Of a stretch of DNA of 64,000 bases, positions 1-11,470 are shown in pieces (positions within the stretch are counted from its first letter, which is position 1; the number at the start of each line of letters is the position of its first letter). Source of the DNA: Apteryx mantelli (taxonomy: Eukaryota > Chordata > Aves > Apterygiformes > Apterygidae); contig NC_089980.1 in assembly GCF_036417845.1 (NCBI RefSeq), positions 40,174,501 to 40,238,500 on the forward strand, written 5' to 3'. Made by a program: the position numbers and the translations under genes. The notes under the pieces were generated by a model, which saw nothing but the letters and a program-made list of their open reading frames with translations, searched no databases and was not told where the DNA came from.

Positions 1-3000
1 TACGTGCAATTCTATTGAGTAAGCTGAGTAATGAGACTTTACCAAAAAAACAGGGAGTGAAAGGCAGCTTTGGGATCTATTTAATGTTAAGCTGTTATCA
101 GGATATGCTTTTAAAAAAGAGTGTCTTCCTAACAGGCCTGGTACAGAAAGAATGTCTGAATCTGTGAATTCCTGCAGGCAGATTTTGATCCTTTATCTAA
201 TCATTGTTTTATCTGCTCACTACCAGACCATATTGCTGGTATGTAAGTGGATCGCTCTCATTTGGCCCTGGATAGTCGCTTCCTTGAGATCGACTGCTCC
301 CTGACAGGATGGTACATGTTAATAGCTATCTCATCCACCTCTGGGTATTAGTTAAGAAACTCAGATGAAAACCATATTCATCTTAGGATGGTAAGGAGAT
401 ATCATCTCCTTCTGTTCACATTTATTAGGAAATTGTATTTATTTGTTTCTAATAACACCTCTGCCCCTTGTAGTTTGTTTGCAGATGGTTGTTTTACCTG
501 TAAGCCCACTTACGCAGGTACTGTTTTTCCACTTTCCAAATTCTTCAACTATATTAACAATACTAAGGGAGCCAAATATTCTCATATTCACTCTTTTCAC
601 TTAGATAAAACACTTGCTGAGATAAAGGAAACAATGATCTGAATCTGGAGTAAGTTTGGGGAGTTTTTTCATAGTTACACAAATTGGAGTAGTGGATATT
701 AGAAATGTTACATTGCTCTGCCTTCTTTTTCATCTTGCTTGAACAATAACAATACTCTCGGAGGGGGAAGACTGGTTTCACCAGGATGGGGACCGAAAGT
801 TTTCCAGTGTGTGGAAAAGTCTGGGTCTGCAGCACTAGCCTAGATATTGGATAAAACTGAATTTTAGTCAGTCTGGTAAATATGCTCATAATTCCTGCAA
901 CCCACATGGGTTGCATGACCCTGAATTTGGAAACTACTGGACTAGTACTCAGTGCCTGGGCAATGGAAGTGTCTTATGGAGGTGTGGTCCGGTCCTGCCA
1001 GTGACTTGAAGATGACCTGGCATAAGTCACAGGGACTTTTTGTTGTGATACAAACAGGGCTAGAAAGCTTTCATTGCTTTCCTTGCAGTGTTACAAAGCT
1101 TAACCTGCCCAAGAAAGCAGACAGCATGGGTGAAGGTGTTGCTCCTGACACAGACCCTTCGATTTTAGAAACTGCTGTTCTGCCCTTAATTGTGGTCAGA
1201 GCATTCCTCCGTGCCTATAGGATAAATAAGGTTTTTCTTAATTTTATCAGTTTACTGGCTATGCTCATGTTATGGTCTCTGCCTGGGGAGGGCTGTAGAG
1301 CCAGCAGCCAGGAGTATATCCTCAGAGGACTGACGTATCTGTACATCCCTAAGGAAAATTTTGAATGAGTGATGGCAGCCCACTTTCCAGTCTCATAGCC
1401 TATCCTTCATGCAAAGATCTTCAGGTGTGAATTTTCAGGTAAGAGACTGCCTTGTGGGATTTTTGGTGAATCAGACTTCAAGCAGAAAACATCAGAGTAT
1501 GTGAGCACATGTAATACTTTGACAGCAAGAGAGACAAACAGGCAAAGACATCCTATAAAAACCCTGTGAAGTTGTCTGGTGGGAGCAAGATGATTCTTGC
1601 TTGATCCAAATGTTGTATTTTGCTAACTTCGCTAATCCACTTCTCTGCCTGCTGGCTCCCTGGGTCCCATGGGAAGTCATAGCAGTTGCAGGAGGTCCCC
1701 AACCCCCAGGCCTGGGCTGACCCTGCTTTGCTGCAGTGAGGGCAGCAGAAGGGCTCTTGATGACGGGCGTCCTCTGGGCTCAGTCCTGCTGAGCTCCATG
1801 GAAATTATGTCCTTGGCAGTAAGACTGGACCTTATTGCATTTCAGAAGTGACATCTTACTAGTGCAGTTGCCCCTTTACAGAAACCCTGGCCTTATTCAG
1901 TGCTCTGCTGTGTGTTCCAATGAACCTAAGGCTTTTGACAGAGGTTGCTTGCTTGTACAAGCCCTACTGCCTTTCTGCTCTAAATGGCTAATTTCTCACA
2001 GGAGAGCTTTTTAAGCATTAATAGCATTTTTTAAAGAAGATCTTGACAAAGAAACAAATGTCCCTTAAATGTCTGTCTTCCCAGCATCCTTCAGCGCTAA
2101 GGACATAACCTTGGGAGAGTTATTTAAAGTAATGTATTTTTAATTGCATCTTCTAACTAAGCAAAGCACCGGGACCTCAATACAATTCCTTTCAAGGTGA
2201 CTTATGCACAGTTGCGTTGTCTGGACAAACCACGATGTCACTGCTAATAAGGGCAGTCATTGGCCAAATATTATCATCATGATATGTGTTATGGCTTCCT
2301 GTAAAACTGCGCAGTGTCTGGGAAGATGTTGGTATAGCCGTTCAATGAGATCTTGGTCCCATGGAAGCCACTGGTAAAGTTTCTGCTGGGCTTGTATTAG
2401 CCAGAACTTCTCTTTTTAGTCTTTAGTTGAGAAGCAGAAGAAATGAACTGTACAAGCGAGGGTTCCTGTTCTGCTGTTATGTCATGCAAGTGAAATACTG
2501 TGCTTATTAGTGTCCTACTGTCTTAGACAAGGGAATCACTTACAAAGTTCTTGGGTGTAAAACTGGTATATCTGTTGCTCAGGAGTCTATCACGGTATCT
2601 TAGAGACTGATATGGAGGCAGAATTAGCCTTTTCTATTAAGTGATTTTACATACCAAAAATCATAAAAAATATTTTACATACCTCAGAGCTGGTGTGTAC
2701 CTGCTAGGAAGCCTAGTTTTCTTCAGCTGTTATTTTTGGCCAATCATTTACACTAGGTAAGGTCAGTGGCTATGGAGAGATTACTAAATCAGAACGGCAC
2801 ATTCCCAGGCTTTGTACACTCAGCTACAAAACAAAAGCCAGTATCAGGGAAAGTTTATGACCTCCAGGTTTCTGGCACCTGCCTGAAAACTGTCGCCAGC
2901 TGATGGCTGCTTCAGGAGGCTCTGTGGAAAGAGTTGGTGATTATGGTTCAGCTCCTGTTGACAGGCGTCCACCGTACAACCTCTGCAATTGGCAACCTTG

Positions 3001-6000
3001 GTGGCAGGCACAGCAGAGAGGTCCAGGACTGAATGAGCAGGAAAAATAAACAGTGCTCTCATAACAGGATGTGACTGCCTTGCTTCCATGATTCATATCC
3101 CGAGCAGCAATCCCCCGGGCCGGCGCAGCTCCATGACCAGATCCTTGGTCTACCGGCTGCTCTTCCAGTTCCAAGAAACTTTCTGATATTACTGCTATTT
3201 GTAAGGAAACTGCTCCGGGCCCATTTTTTCTGGAACTACCACTCCTGTCTGTCTTATGTCATGAAAATTTCTGGCTTCAGTGAGAGCTCTCAATGGGACT
3301 TTGTAGTGCTGCTGGTGCTACCTGCTACCTTTAGAGTTAACAGTCATTAAAAGTGGAGGCTGCCTCACCTTACAGCCCTTCCTCTGGATCTGGTCTGATC
3401 ATTCATCAAGGAGAAAGATGGTGAGATTTTTGGTGAAATGTTCATCCAGTGTGCCTTTTCAAACATCTCCTCCCCACTACACCCTTTTCTCCCTCAGCTT
3501 TTCAGGCAAATTTGGCATTTTCTGGCTGCTGAACCATCTGGGAATTTTGTCAGTGTGCTTTTGGGATGGCCTCTGGGGACACCAGGCTCCCTTCTAGGCC
3601 TCTGAAATGCTCTGCTTTCCCTTACAGAGTCTAGGTGGCTTCCAGGTAAATTTAGATTTTTGAATTAGACTTTTGAACAACCAGAAAATTCCCAGCTGCT
3701 ACTATACAAACTTGTCTGGCCTCTCCATGCCCTTCCTGAGGAGTTTTCATCACTATTTACACCCCAGAGAACATTCTGAGAAAGAGGAAGATGGAAGATA
3801 CTTGTAACTGATGCCTGGGGAAAAAGAGTTTTTATGATATACTCACAGTGTCAGAAAAAAGCAACTTTCTCAGGTGCACACCTACCCAAACTCAAGTTCT
3901 GAAAGTGTACAGTTGTCTTCCCAGATCCCTGCAACCTGGAAAACTGAGAATTCTTCCATCTCCCTGAAAATAAACAATATTATGGCTATTTTCTAATTGC
4001 TTGCACTTCTCCTTTTAAAAAGACCAAACCCTGCAACTACCAAGAGGCTCCTCTGCACCTTACAACAAATTTTATAGCCTGTTTTCTATTTTCTAGCTAA
4101 GTTTATCTCCTGATTTGCCCTTTGTCTCATTCCTGAGGCAGATATCGCAAGTAGTTTCACTACTTATGTTTTATTTATGTCTTTATCAAGTAATTTTTGA
4201 TAAAAAAGGGAAAGATGTTACACCATATTGGTGGGAAAAATATCAAAAGAGAACAGAAACCCAAACATCCGTTCTGAAGCTCTCATGTCATTGCAATACC
4301 TGCAACAAAGGAAGGCTTTGCTGAGGTTGAATTTATTCAGTACTATAGAAATGTTTCTGTGCAAGAATTTGAGTTTCTCACATGTCTCATGTAAGCTGTG
4401 TTCCCAACCAGTCCCTTAATACATAATGCATTGTTTAAAATGTAAGTCTTAATGTCCTTTTCCAGTCTGCAGGCGTCCAAGTTAAATATGAATAAACAGA
4501 GAGAGAGAAAAAAACCCACAAGATAAGTTTAAGAGATTTCTGCATGTCTGTTAGAGGGAAATCTTGACTAATGCCAAGAGGCAGTGGGAAAGGCTGTCTT
4601 TTGTCTAGGAATTTGGAGTCTGTGGCACCTCTCTGCAGCCAGAACACAGCACCACTGAGATATTTTCTATCAGAAAAGCAAACTGAACCTCTCATGCAGC
4701 AGTTAGACCAGTAAGAAGGTTAATGGACAAGTCTTTACAGTCAAGAAGCTTGTATGTTTATGTTAATTAAATCTGCCAGCCACTGTGTTTTCCTTCTATT
4801 TTTAGCCTGATTTTCTAAGGAAATGAGGCTTATTCAGTCACAGTGTCTGTCTGTCCATTTGTTGGTCTCCTCCCTTCCTCCCCATAACTTTCAAACTGTC
4901 AGCCAATTTCAGCCAATCTGGAAAGACAGGGAGATGCCCCAGAGACTTGACAATTTGCATGAATTTCTTGAAGACTGGTGGAAATTTTCCAAAGACTTGA
5001 TAAATGCCCCATCAACGTAAAGCAATGTTCGTTAGGCTATTACCCTTTCCATTTGCCCTGGCCAGTCGACATACCAAAACCGCCTGCCCTGTCACCATGT
5101 GAGTGGTTTTAAAGCAGCTTCAGCATGTGCAGTCTCTTGCTCACACCAAAGCAATGCAGAAGTAAAGGTTTTGTGGCAGCCGGAGATTCCACAGGAGACC
5201 TGAAAAGGACTGGCGGGGAGCCGTAGGGAGTCAGATGGGAAATAGAAATAAGTGAGACTACTGTGGTGAATAGTGCTGGCAATATGGGAGGGAACTAGAA
5301 GGGACTGGGCACAGAGTTTTTCAGGGATTTGTCTGGTTTTGAGGGACTAGCAAACATCAGAGAACCTGGGAATTTGTGGTGGGCAGTGGGCTGAGGGATG
5401 CAGAGTGGACCCAGAGGTGCTCCTGGGAAGGGACACCGGGAAGGGAGCAGGCTAATTTCAGCAGTAATTTGAAGGGGACCATAGGAAACTGGGTTAGTTC
5501 ATCTGCTCACAGAACAACTTGTTTTATTAAGCTCTTTGTTGGCAATGTTATGAGAGGGAATGATTGAAGTTATTCAGAAACTATGCTCTCATGGCTCCTT
5601 TGGGGCTGTACTGAAATTATACTGATACAGATAGCAACATTTTTTCATGATCAAGTATGGTCAGAAAGCATACCTACCTTCTGCCATCTGAGTTACTTAG
5701 AGCACCCACTGCTTTTCTTTGATTCCAGGACTTAGTTTTTCTTAAAAGGGTGATTGTTTTGCTGTGCCCACATCACTCAGATGAAGCCGAACTGATTAAA
5801 TAGAGCCTTTGTGAGCAGTTCCTTGTACTATGTGAGGAGGATCCTTCTTCACAGCTATGTGAAAACTTATACTTACTTGGATGGTAACCAACATGCCTTG
5901 TTAGATGAAGCATAGGCCGTCTGTGTATCATTAAGGAGCTCGAAGAGTCAATTCAGTCCAGACAGTAAACAGTGAATCGCTGACACTTTCAGCTCTGCTG

Positions 6001-7440
6001 GGGCTAAAAATTACCAACACACACATCTGAGCCATATCAGTGGAAACACACAAGGATTAGATTCTTTTGGTGACGGTTGCATTTTTATTGTGAGTAATCT
6101 GATGGGAGCCTGATGGTGTCCAACACATCCATTCTTGCCTTGTGATTCTTTTGCCATCTGAAATGTTGTTAGTTTTAATGACATAATTATCCTTTATATA
6201 TCCAGTTAGACATGTGGGTTTTTTTCTTTTTTCTTTTTTTTTTTTTTTTGGAGTTATAATTAGTTTCCCTGAGAGGCAGCAGCTTTAATGCTTGGGCAGT
6301 TTTCTGAGAAGCTGGGACTGAAAGAGGCTTTTGGGAAATGACAATTGTATGTCCATGGTTTTTATTTGCTATGCTTTATTTTAGTCTTTGTCTATGCTGA
6401 AAGCTCTTGTTGGCTGGCAGAAGATGGACTGAGTCAGTGAAATTAGGCAATTTCAGTACTCTCCCCTGCTCCCCAAACAAAAACATACAAAGAACTTGTA
6501 TATTGACTGAAAGTAAAGTGGTTTTGCTGAATTTATACAGAGTACTGGCAGGACAAAATGAATACCCCCATTCCCTATACCCAGTGAGGGCACTGACTGG
6601 CCCTCACATGAACTTTTTTGCTGAACTTTTCTGAAAGTTTATCTCAACAGAAAAGTTTGTGATAGATGTGTATAGGTATGCGTCAACAATATCCTATAAA
6701 TATCCTATAAAACAAGAACAGTATAGATTATTCATTATCAAGATAATTCTAACAAGATAAAAATGCTTAGTTATTATACATTGGAACCCCCCCTTCCAAA
6801 AAAATAGCTATTGGCTCCTAAATGACCTTATAACTATCTCCAGTTTTCTCCTTTCCATGGTCAGCCCAAGTTGCCACATGCCTGTTTCTGGGACCTTGGG
6901 GCAGCCTGCAAAATCCCCACCGGGATTTTGCATCCACAGGGAGGCACAAGAGCTGGGCAGGGGGTTAAGCATCAGTAGAAGAAAACATCTATGGAAACTT
7001 GTTACCAGTTGTACAGGTTGTCACATTTTGTGGCTTGATACAGGCTGTTAGTTACCTATTGCATTATGCCCTTGCTGCATGTCATGGTTGAGACAGAACA
7101 ACGATTTTAAAGAGGTTTTTTGGGATGTGCCAAGGTAAAGGCTGCCCCAGCACCAACAGAAAAATCCTGTGGTTTGCCTATAGTTTATGGTGCTGTTTTG
7201 CAGCAAAAAATGTGAGCAAGATGATTCATACTGGGTTCGTCTGAAAGGTCTTGTATGTCCTGCCTGGGTGGGAAGTTGCTTTACTGAACATGGTCACTTG
7301 CCCAGCGTGCTGGGCTCTGCTCCCTGCACCAGTCTCCAGCTGTGTCCTGCTGGGGGGAGCAGCACGGCAGAAAGTCACCCACTTCCTGCTTGCAGGTGAT
7401 GTCCCCGTACTGCGAGTGAGGAAGCTAGGCTCCTGCGGCA
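1..7440. other. Intergenic, no gene seen
   Basis: No exon, RNA gene or well-preserved transposon could be supported here. Open frames are short and show no recognisable protein family or splice-flanked conserved segment. The base composition is AT-rich and ordinary for vertebrate intergenic DNA. The only notable low-complexity tract is the T-rich run at 6219-6249. By human synteny this desert would lie between SOCS5 and MCFD2; that placement is inference. Confidence 0.6.
6219..6249. repeat. T-rich homopolymer tract
   Basis: A run of T broken by two C residues, about 31 bases long. It could be the eroded poly(A) tail of a minus-strand retroposed copy, but no element body is recognisable beside it. 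Confidence 0.85.
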
Positions 7441-7442
7441 GA

Positions 7443-7536
7443 GCCCCTTCCCGGTCCCTGCCCAGCTTCTTCCCAGCTTCTTCCAGGACCCTTCCCAGCC
7501 CCTTCCTGGCTCCTTACCAGCCCCTTCCCAGCTCCA
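7443..7536. repeat. C/T-rich minisatellite-like tandem repeat
   Basis: Imperfect copies of a unit resembling CCCAGCTTCTT / CCCAGCCCCTTCC repeat across about 90 bases, with period drifting between 10 and about 20 bases. It creates a spurious Pro/Ser-rich frame on the plus strand and a Gly/Trp-rich one on the minus strand. No gene context is seen. Confidence 0.75.
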
Positions 7537-8832
7537 CTGCCACTGCATACCCTGTGTCAGTGAAGCACCCAGCTGCCTCTCACCAGGCGGCATAGGTGGG
7601 AACCAGCGAGGCAGCTGGGGAGCACCTTACTTGGAATGAGGGAGGAGAGGAACCAGTTCTGCTTCTGAGTAATTTGCCCTTCCAGTTCCTCCCAGCAGCA
7701 AGCTACATCAGGGTGGGGGGAGAAACCAGGGCTTCCATCACTTATGGGAGACTGCAACTGGTTTCACTCCAAAAGAAAACCCATGGCAGCTAGAAATGGA
7801 CACCCCCCCCCCTTATTTCTCTTGGTCTCTTTTTTTTCTTTTCTTATTTACAGTTTATCTGAGAATGATGTGACCATGCTAGTTTTGCCTGTCTCTTGCA
7901 AAGGGCTTGCAGTCTCTTAGTTCAAACAGATTCTTACTCCCAGATGGAAAAGCTCATCTACTGGCAAGGTCAGGGATATAATTTGTTTATATAGATTCAG
8001 TGCAACTTAAAAGGAAAATGAAAGGAGAAGGAGAAGAGAGAGAAAAAAATAATTCCTTCAGCATCTAGTACTTGTTACTTGTCAAGTTGTGTACCCTGTC
8101 AGAAAAGCTGTGGTCTTGAGCATTTGGGAATGGTGTGGCCCCAAATGACTGTTGGTGGGGAGGAGGAGACAGGGTGTCTGTCACTTGGGCTTGGAGGGAG
8201 CGTGCTACATAGTTTTCATTTTCTGCCTGCATGATTAAAATTAAAGACAAAAAAAATCTTGGCTCTAGCAGTGGGAACCACACAGATGTGGACTGAATGG
8301 AAAACTGATCTTTTTCTTTTCTTTTTTTTCTGCTATGTCACCCCTTCCTGTGACCTGAAGGATAGATTTGTCACATGGTTTTCTGCAGCACAGGCAAAGA
8401 CATGAGTTACCCTTTTCAGAAATAACGGAGGAAGAGTACCATATTCGGTGTTTCGTGGTGTTCTTTCTGTGCTTTATTTTGGGTGAGTCTAGCAGCTTTT
8501 CAGAAGCCCTGTTCTGTAGGAGTTTTCCTCCATTCCTTTGTTTAAAGTTGGGGATCCCAGACTGACCTATACTGCCTTTCATAAAGCCCGTTGAGGCACA
8601 CAGACGATGAAGCCTGTGTGGAAAAATACATACATGAGCCAGATGCGCGCTTGCACATGCTGTTTGGCAATCAGATCCACATATGCTGGCTGCCTCCTCA
8701 GTCATGGGACTCAGTGCACCTAGGCATATAGCCAGATGTATCTCTGTTGTGTGAGCAAATGTACATCAGCCATATGTATTTCCCGGAGAGGAGAGAGGGC
8801 AGCCTGGATGGGGCTCTGTGTCCCCAGGGGGA

Positions 8833-8864
8833 TCCCATTGCCTGGCTGGCTCCCATTGCCTGGC
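8833..8864. repeat. 18-bp tandem duplication
   Basis: The 14-mer TCCCATTGCCTGGC occurs at 8833 and again at 8851, giving a period of 18 bases. It is a simple local duplication inside a GC-rich block. Confidence 0.8.
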
Positions 8865-9492
8865 CGCAGCGGGTGCCCAAGGGGTGTCCTGCCACTTGGC
8901 ACTGCAGACTAGAGGCTGTGACCGCAGGAGGGTGTCTCCTGGCTGCCCACGTCTCATTGCACCGCGGCCCCTCAAGTGTGCTCAGGCTCCTGCTGCACTT
9001 ACGTTGCACACATTTTCTTCTCTGCAAGGTGATGTGCTGCTCTTGCATCCGGTGCAGGTATGAGCATGCTGGTAGTGACCTCCTGTGCTGATCTCCCAGT
9101 TCATCTGCCCAAGCACCACCAGCACTGCAGCCTTCTGTCAACGGACACAGCAAACCTCTGGCTGCAAAGCCGAGCACTTCACGTGGTGCCTTAACACAAG
9201 GTTACCCAGGTGAGTAGAGTAGAGTTTCACTGCTACAGAACTAAGTTCAAATTCTGCTTTGGGTCATGAAGGGAGTTATGTTTAAAGATTTTTAATCCCT
9301 TGGGAAGCTTTCCAGTCCCTGGGGATATCTCTGCTTAATCACACCCTCCAGTACAGGGTCATTCTTGCTCAAGACACGGCTTGTTGAGGGACTTTTATGG
9401 ATTTTTGTTCACTTGCTTGTTTTTAGAGTGAGACTATTTTCCCGTTTAATTTGGGGTTGTTTGTGAAAAGTGTCTCTTTTTGGATGGGTTTC

Positions 9493-9512
9493 TTTTTTTT
9501 TGGGGGGGGGGG
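9493..9512. repeat. T9G11 homopolymer junction
   Basis: Nine T are followed directly by eleven G. The G11 run can form intermolecular or mixed G-quadruplexes and is a likely sequencing or length-variation hotspot. Confidence 0.85.
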
Positions 9513-11224
9513 CATGGAAAAACTGAACATCCTTCCATCTGACAGGACATCACAACACCTCCAGAAAATGTAACTTAGAGAGGGAGTAAGGTGTGCAAAG
9601 GAGTTATGGAAGCATGAGATACCTAAACCACAATTGTCATAACACACCCAGAGAAATTTCCAAATTGAAATAGTTCAGACCTTGCTTTTTCCATGAAATA
9701 TCATTTTTTTCCTAGTGGAAGGACAGAGGAACATATCTGGGTCTGATGTAACTAACTCTTTGCTTGCCTATGCATATCAACTATACTCTGATGTACAATT
9801 ATGCTTTGAAAGAGGAGTTCACCCAAATATGTAGGAAAGACAAATATATCAATCCTTGCCTGTACCTTTACATTTCAGTTTCAATCTCAACAAGCCTACA
9901 TTTATGATACAACAGGAATATAATTTGTCCTGCTCCGATAGCAGCATTTGATTACATATTACTGGCTTGTTAGGAAATCTTATGATATGTCTAAAGTTTT
10001 AGGCAAGGGACACATTTTTTAAGCAAGTACAGAGTGTTCAAATGATACCAACAATAACAATCTGTAAACTACAGATGAGGTGAACTGAGTGAGCAGCACG
10101 TTATCTCTCTGAATGTTTAAATTTTTGCACATTTTGGCAACCTCCTTAAAGAAAGCAAGAGCTGGTCTGTCAGCACTGATTTCAGCTTTGCAGTGCTATG
10201 GCTTTCTATTTATAATAGACATGAAAGAGGTCCTGAAGACAGCATGTCTTGTCAGTGAATTAAAAATTCACTCATGTCTGCAGTGTTTGCTTTAATTTAA
10301 ATATTTGTCATGTTTAATGAAAGATAGCCTGAGAAAGGGGGAGCAAAGCAAGTTTCCCAGGTCCCATCAGTTTGTTTGTGCCGCCTTCCTGTTTGTGGTC
10401 AAAAATAGAGTCTTGTGCAAATGGTTATGAAGCTCTGTGGATGGTGAAGTGGGCGATGGTCTGTGACTAAGGGGATTTGACTTCATGCAGTTATCCAGGA
10501 GCCTTGGATATTAATATGGAGAGTACCTGGCCTATCTTATTTATAGTGACTGTTAAAATGTAAAGGAAAGTGCCTACCTTGAGTGCTCTGCTTCTGTATT
10601 GAGACAGTTTCCTAAAGTTGTCTTTATGTGGCCTGAGAAACATGCACAAGGCAAAGAAACTCTGACCATATTTCCAGTTCCAAAACTGCCCACGGTTTCC
10701 TATTGCAGCAAGTGCGTCACTGTAAATAAAAACCAGACATGCTCATATCACTTAATAAGCATTACAGGACTCTCTTACTTCAATTCACAATGATAACTTT
10801 GGGCAAAATTCAGACTCTCCAGTGGCTGCTAATTAATTTGTTTTCTTTTACTTTACCAAGATCTGGATTGGCACCAAAGCCCAAAAGGGAAGAATCTAGC
10901 TGTCAAAAGTGAATGTCTATAATGAGCATAAGGTGTGGACAGAAACCACATAGTTGCCACACAGCAGCTATGACATGAAAGATGCTATTGTTTCTATACT
11001 GCTTCCCATAAGGGAGAAATATATTTTGGGAGGAGAGATGATTGTGATTAAGGGAGACAGCTACATGGAAAACTGTCATTGTATGCGCCACATACTGAAA
11101 TGGAGTAGTGTGCAGGAACAAGGCTGTTAGAAATATTTTTAAAAATATGAAGTTCATGGACGAATAACAAAAATATCTAAGCATTAATTAAACACTGCTA
11201 ATCTGTGCAGCCTTGTCCAGCAGG

Positions 11225-11470
11225 GAACACAGGATTCAGAGCAGAGAAGCTGAAGTTTTTTTCCTGACTCTGATACTAGTTTCTCTAGAACCTCAGCAAG
11301 GAATATTTTCCACTGATTTCATGTACTTTGGATCAGCTCTGTGCACCTCAGTTTCCTCATCTCTAAAATTCTGCTATTTGCTAGCATAAGTCCCAGATCA
11401 TTGTCAGATATTGGCTGTAAATTATACTAGGACACTGGAGTGAATAGCTACAGAAGTGTGAGGTGTTTGT
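11225..11470 (+). mobile_element. MIR-like SINE remnant
   Basis: The segment CCTCAGTTTCCTCATCTCTA (11346-11365) matches the conserved core region of MIR-type SINEs, which reads CTCAGTTTCCTCATCTGTAAAA in mammalian consensus as I remember it. Flanking text also follows the MIR order: an 'agcagagaagctgaag...ctgactctg' part upstream and a 'ggctgtaaattatactagga' part downstream. It is highly diverged and has no target-site duplication. Alternatives are another CORE-SINE such as an AmnSINE-type element, or chance similarity limited to the core. Confidence 0.5.

Larger units (their letters stand above)
7540..11224. other. Intergenic, no gene seen
   Basis: No supported gene. It contains a C10 run (7803-7812), a GC-richer block (about 8815-9180) with an 18-bp tandem duplication at 8833-8864, and a T9G11 junction at 9493-9512. 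The longest open frame (minus, 8698-9177) has biased composition from the GC block and no family resemblance. Confidence 0.55.

Noticed and set aside
952-1368. 138-residue plus-strand open frame
   Set aside because: No domain, no splice context and no compositional sign of coding. A length reached by chance in 64 kb.
8698-9177. 159-residue minus-strand open frame
   Set aside because: Falls in a GC-rich block with open frames on both strands. No family match.
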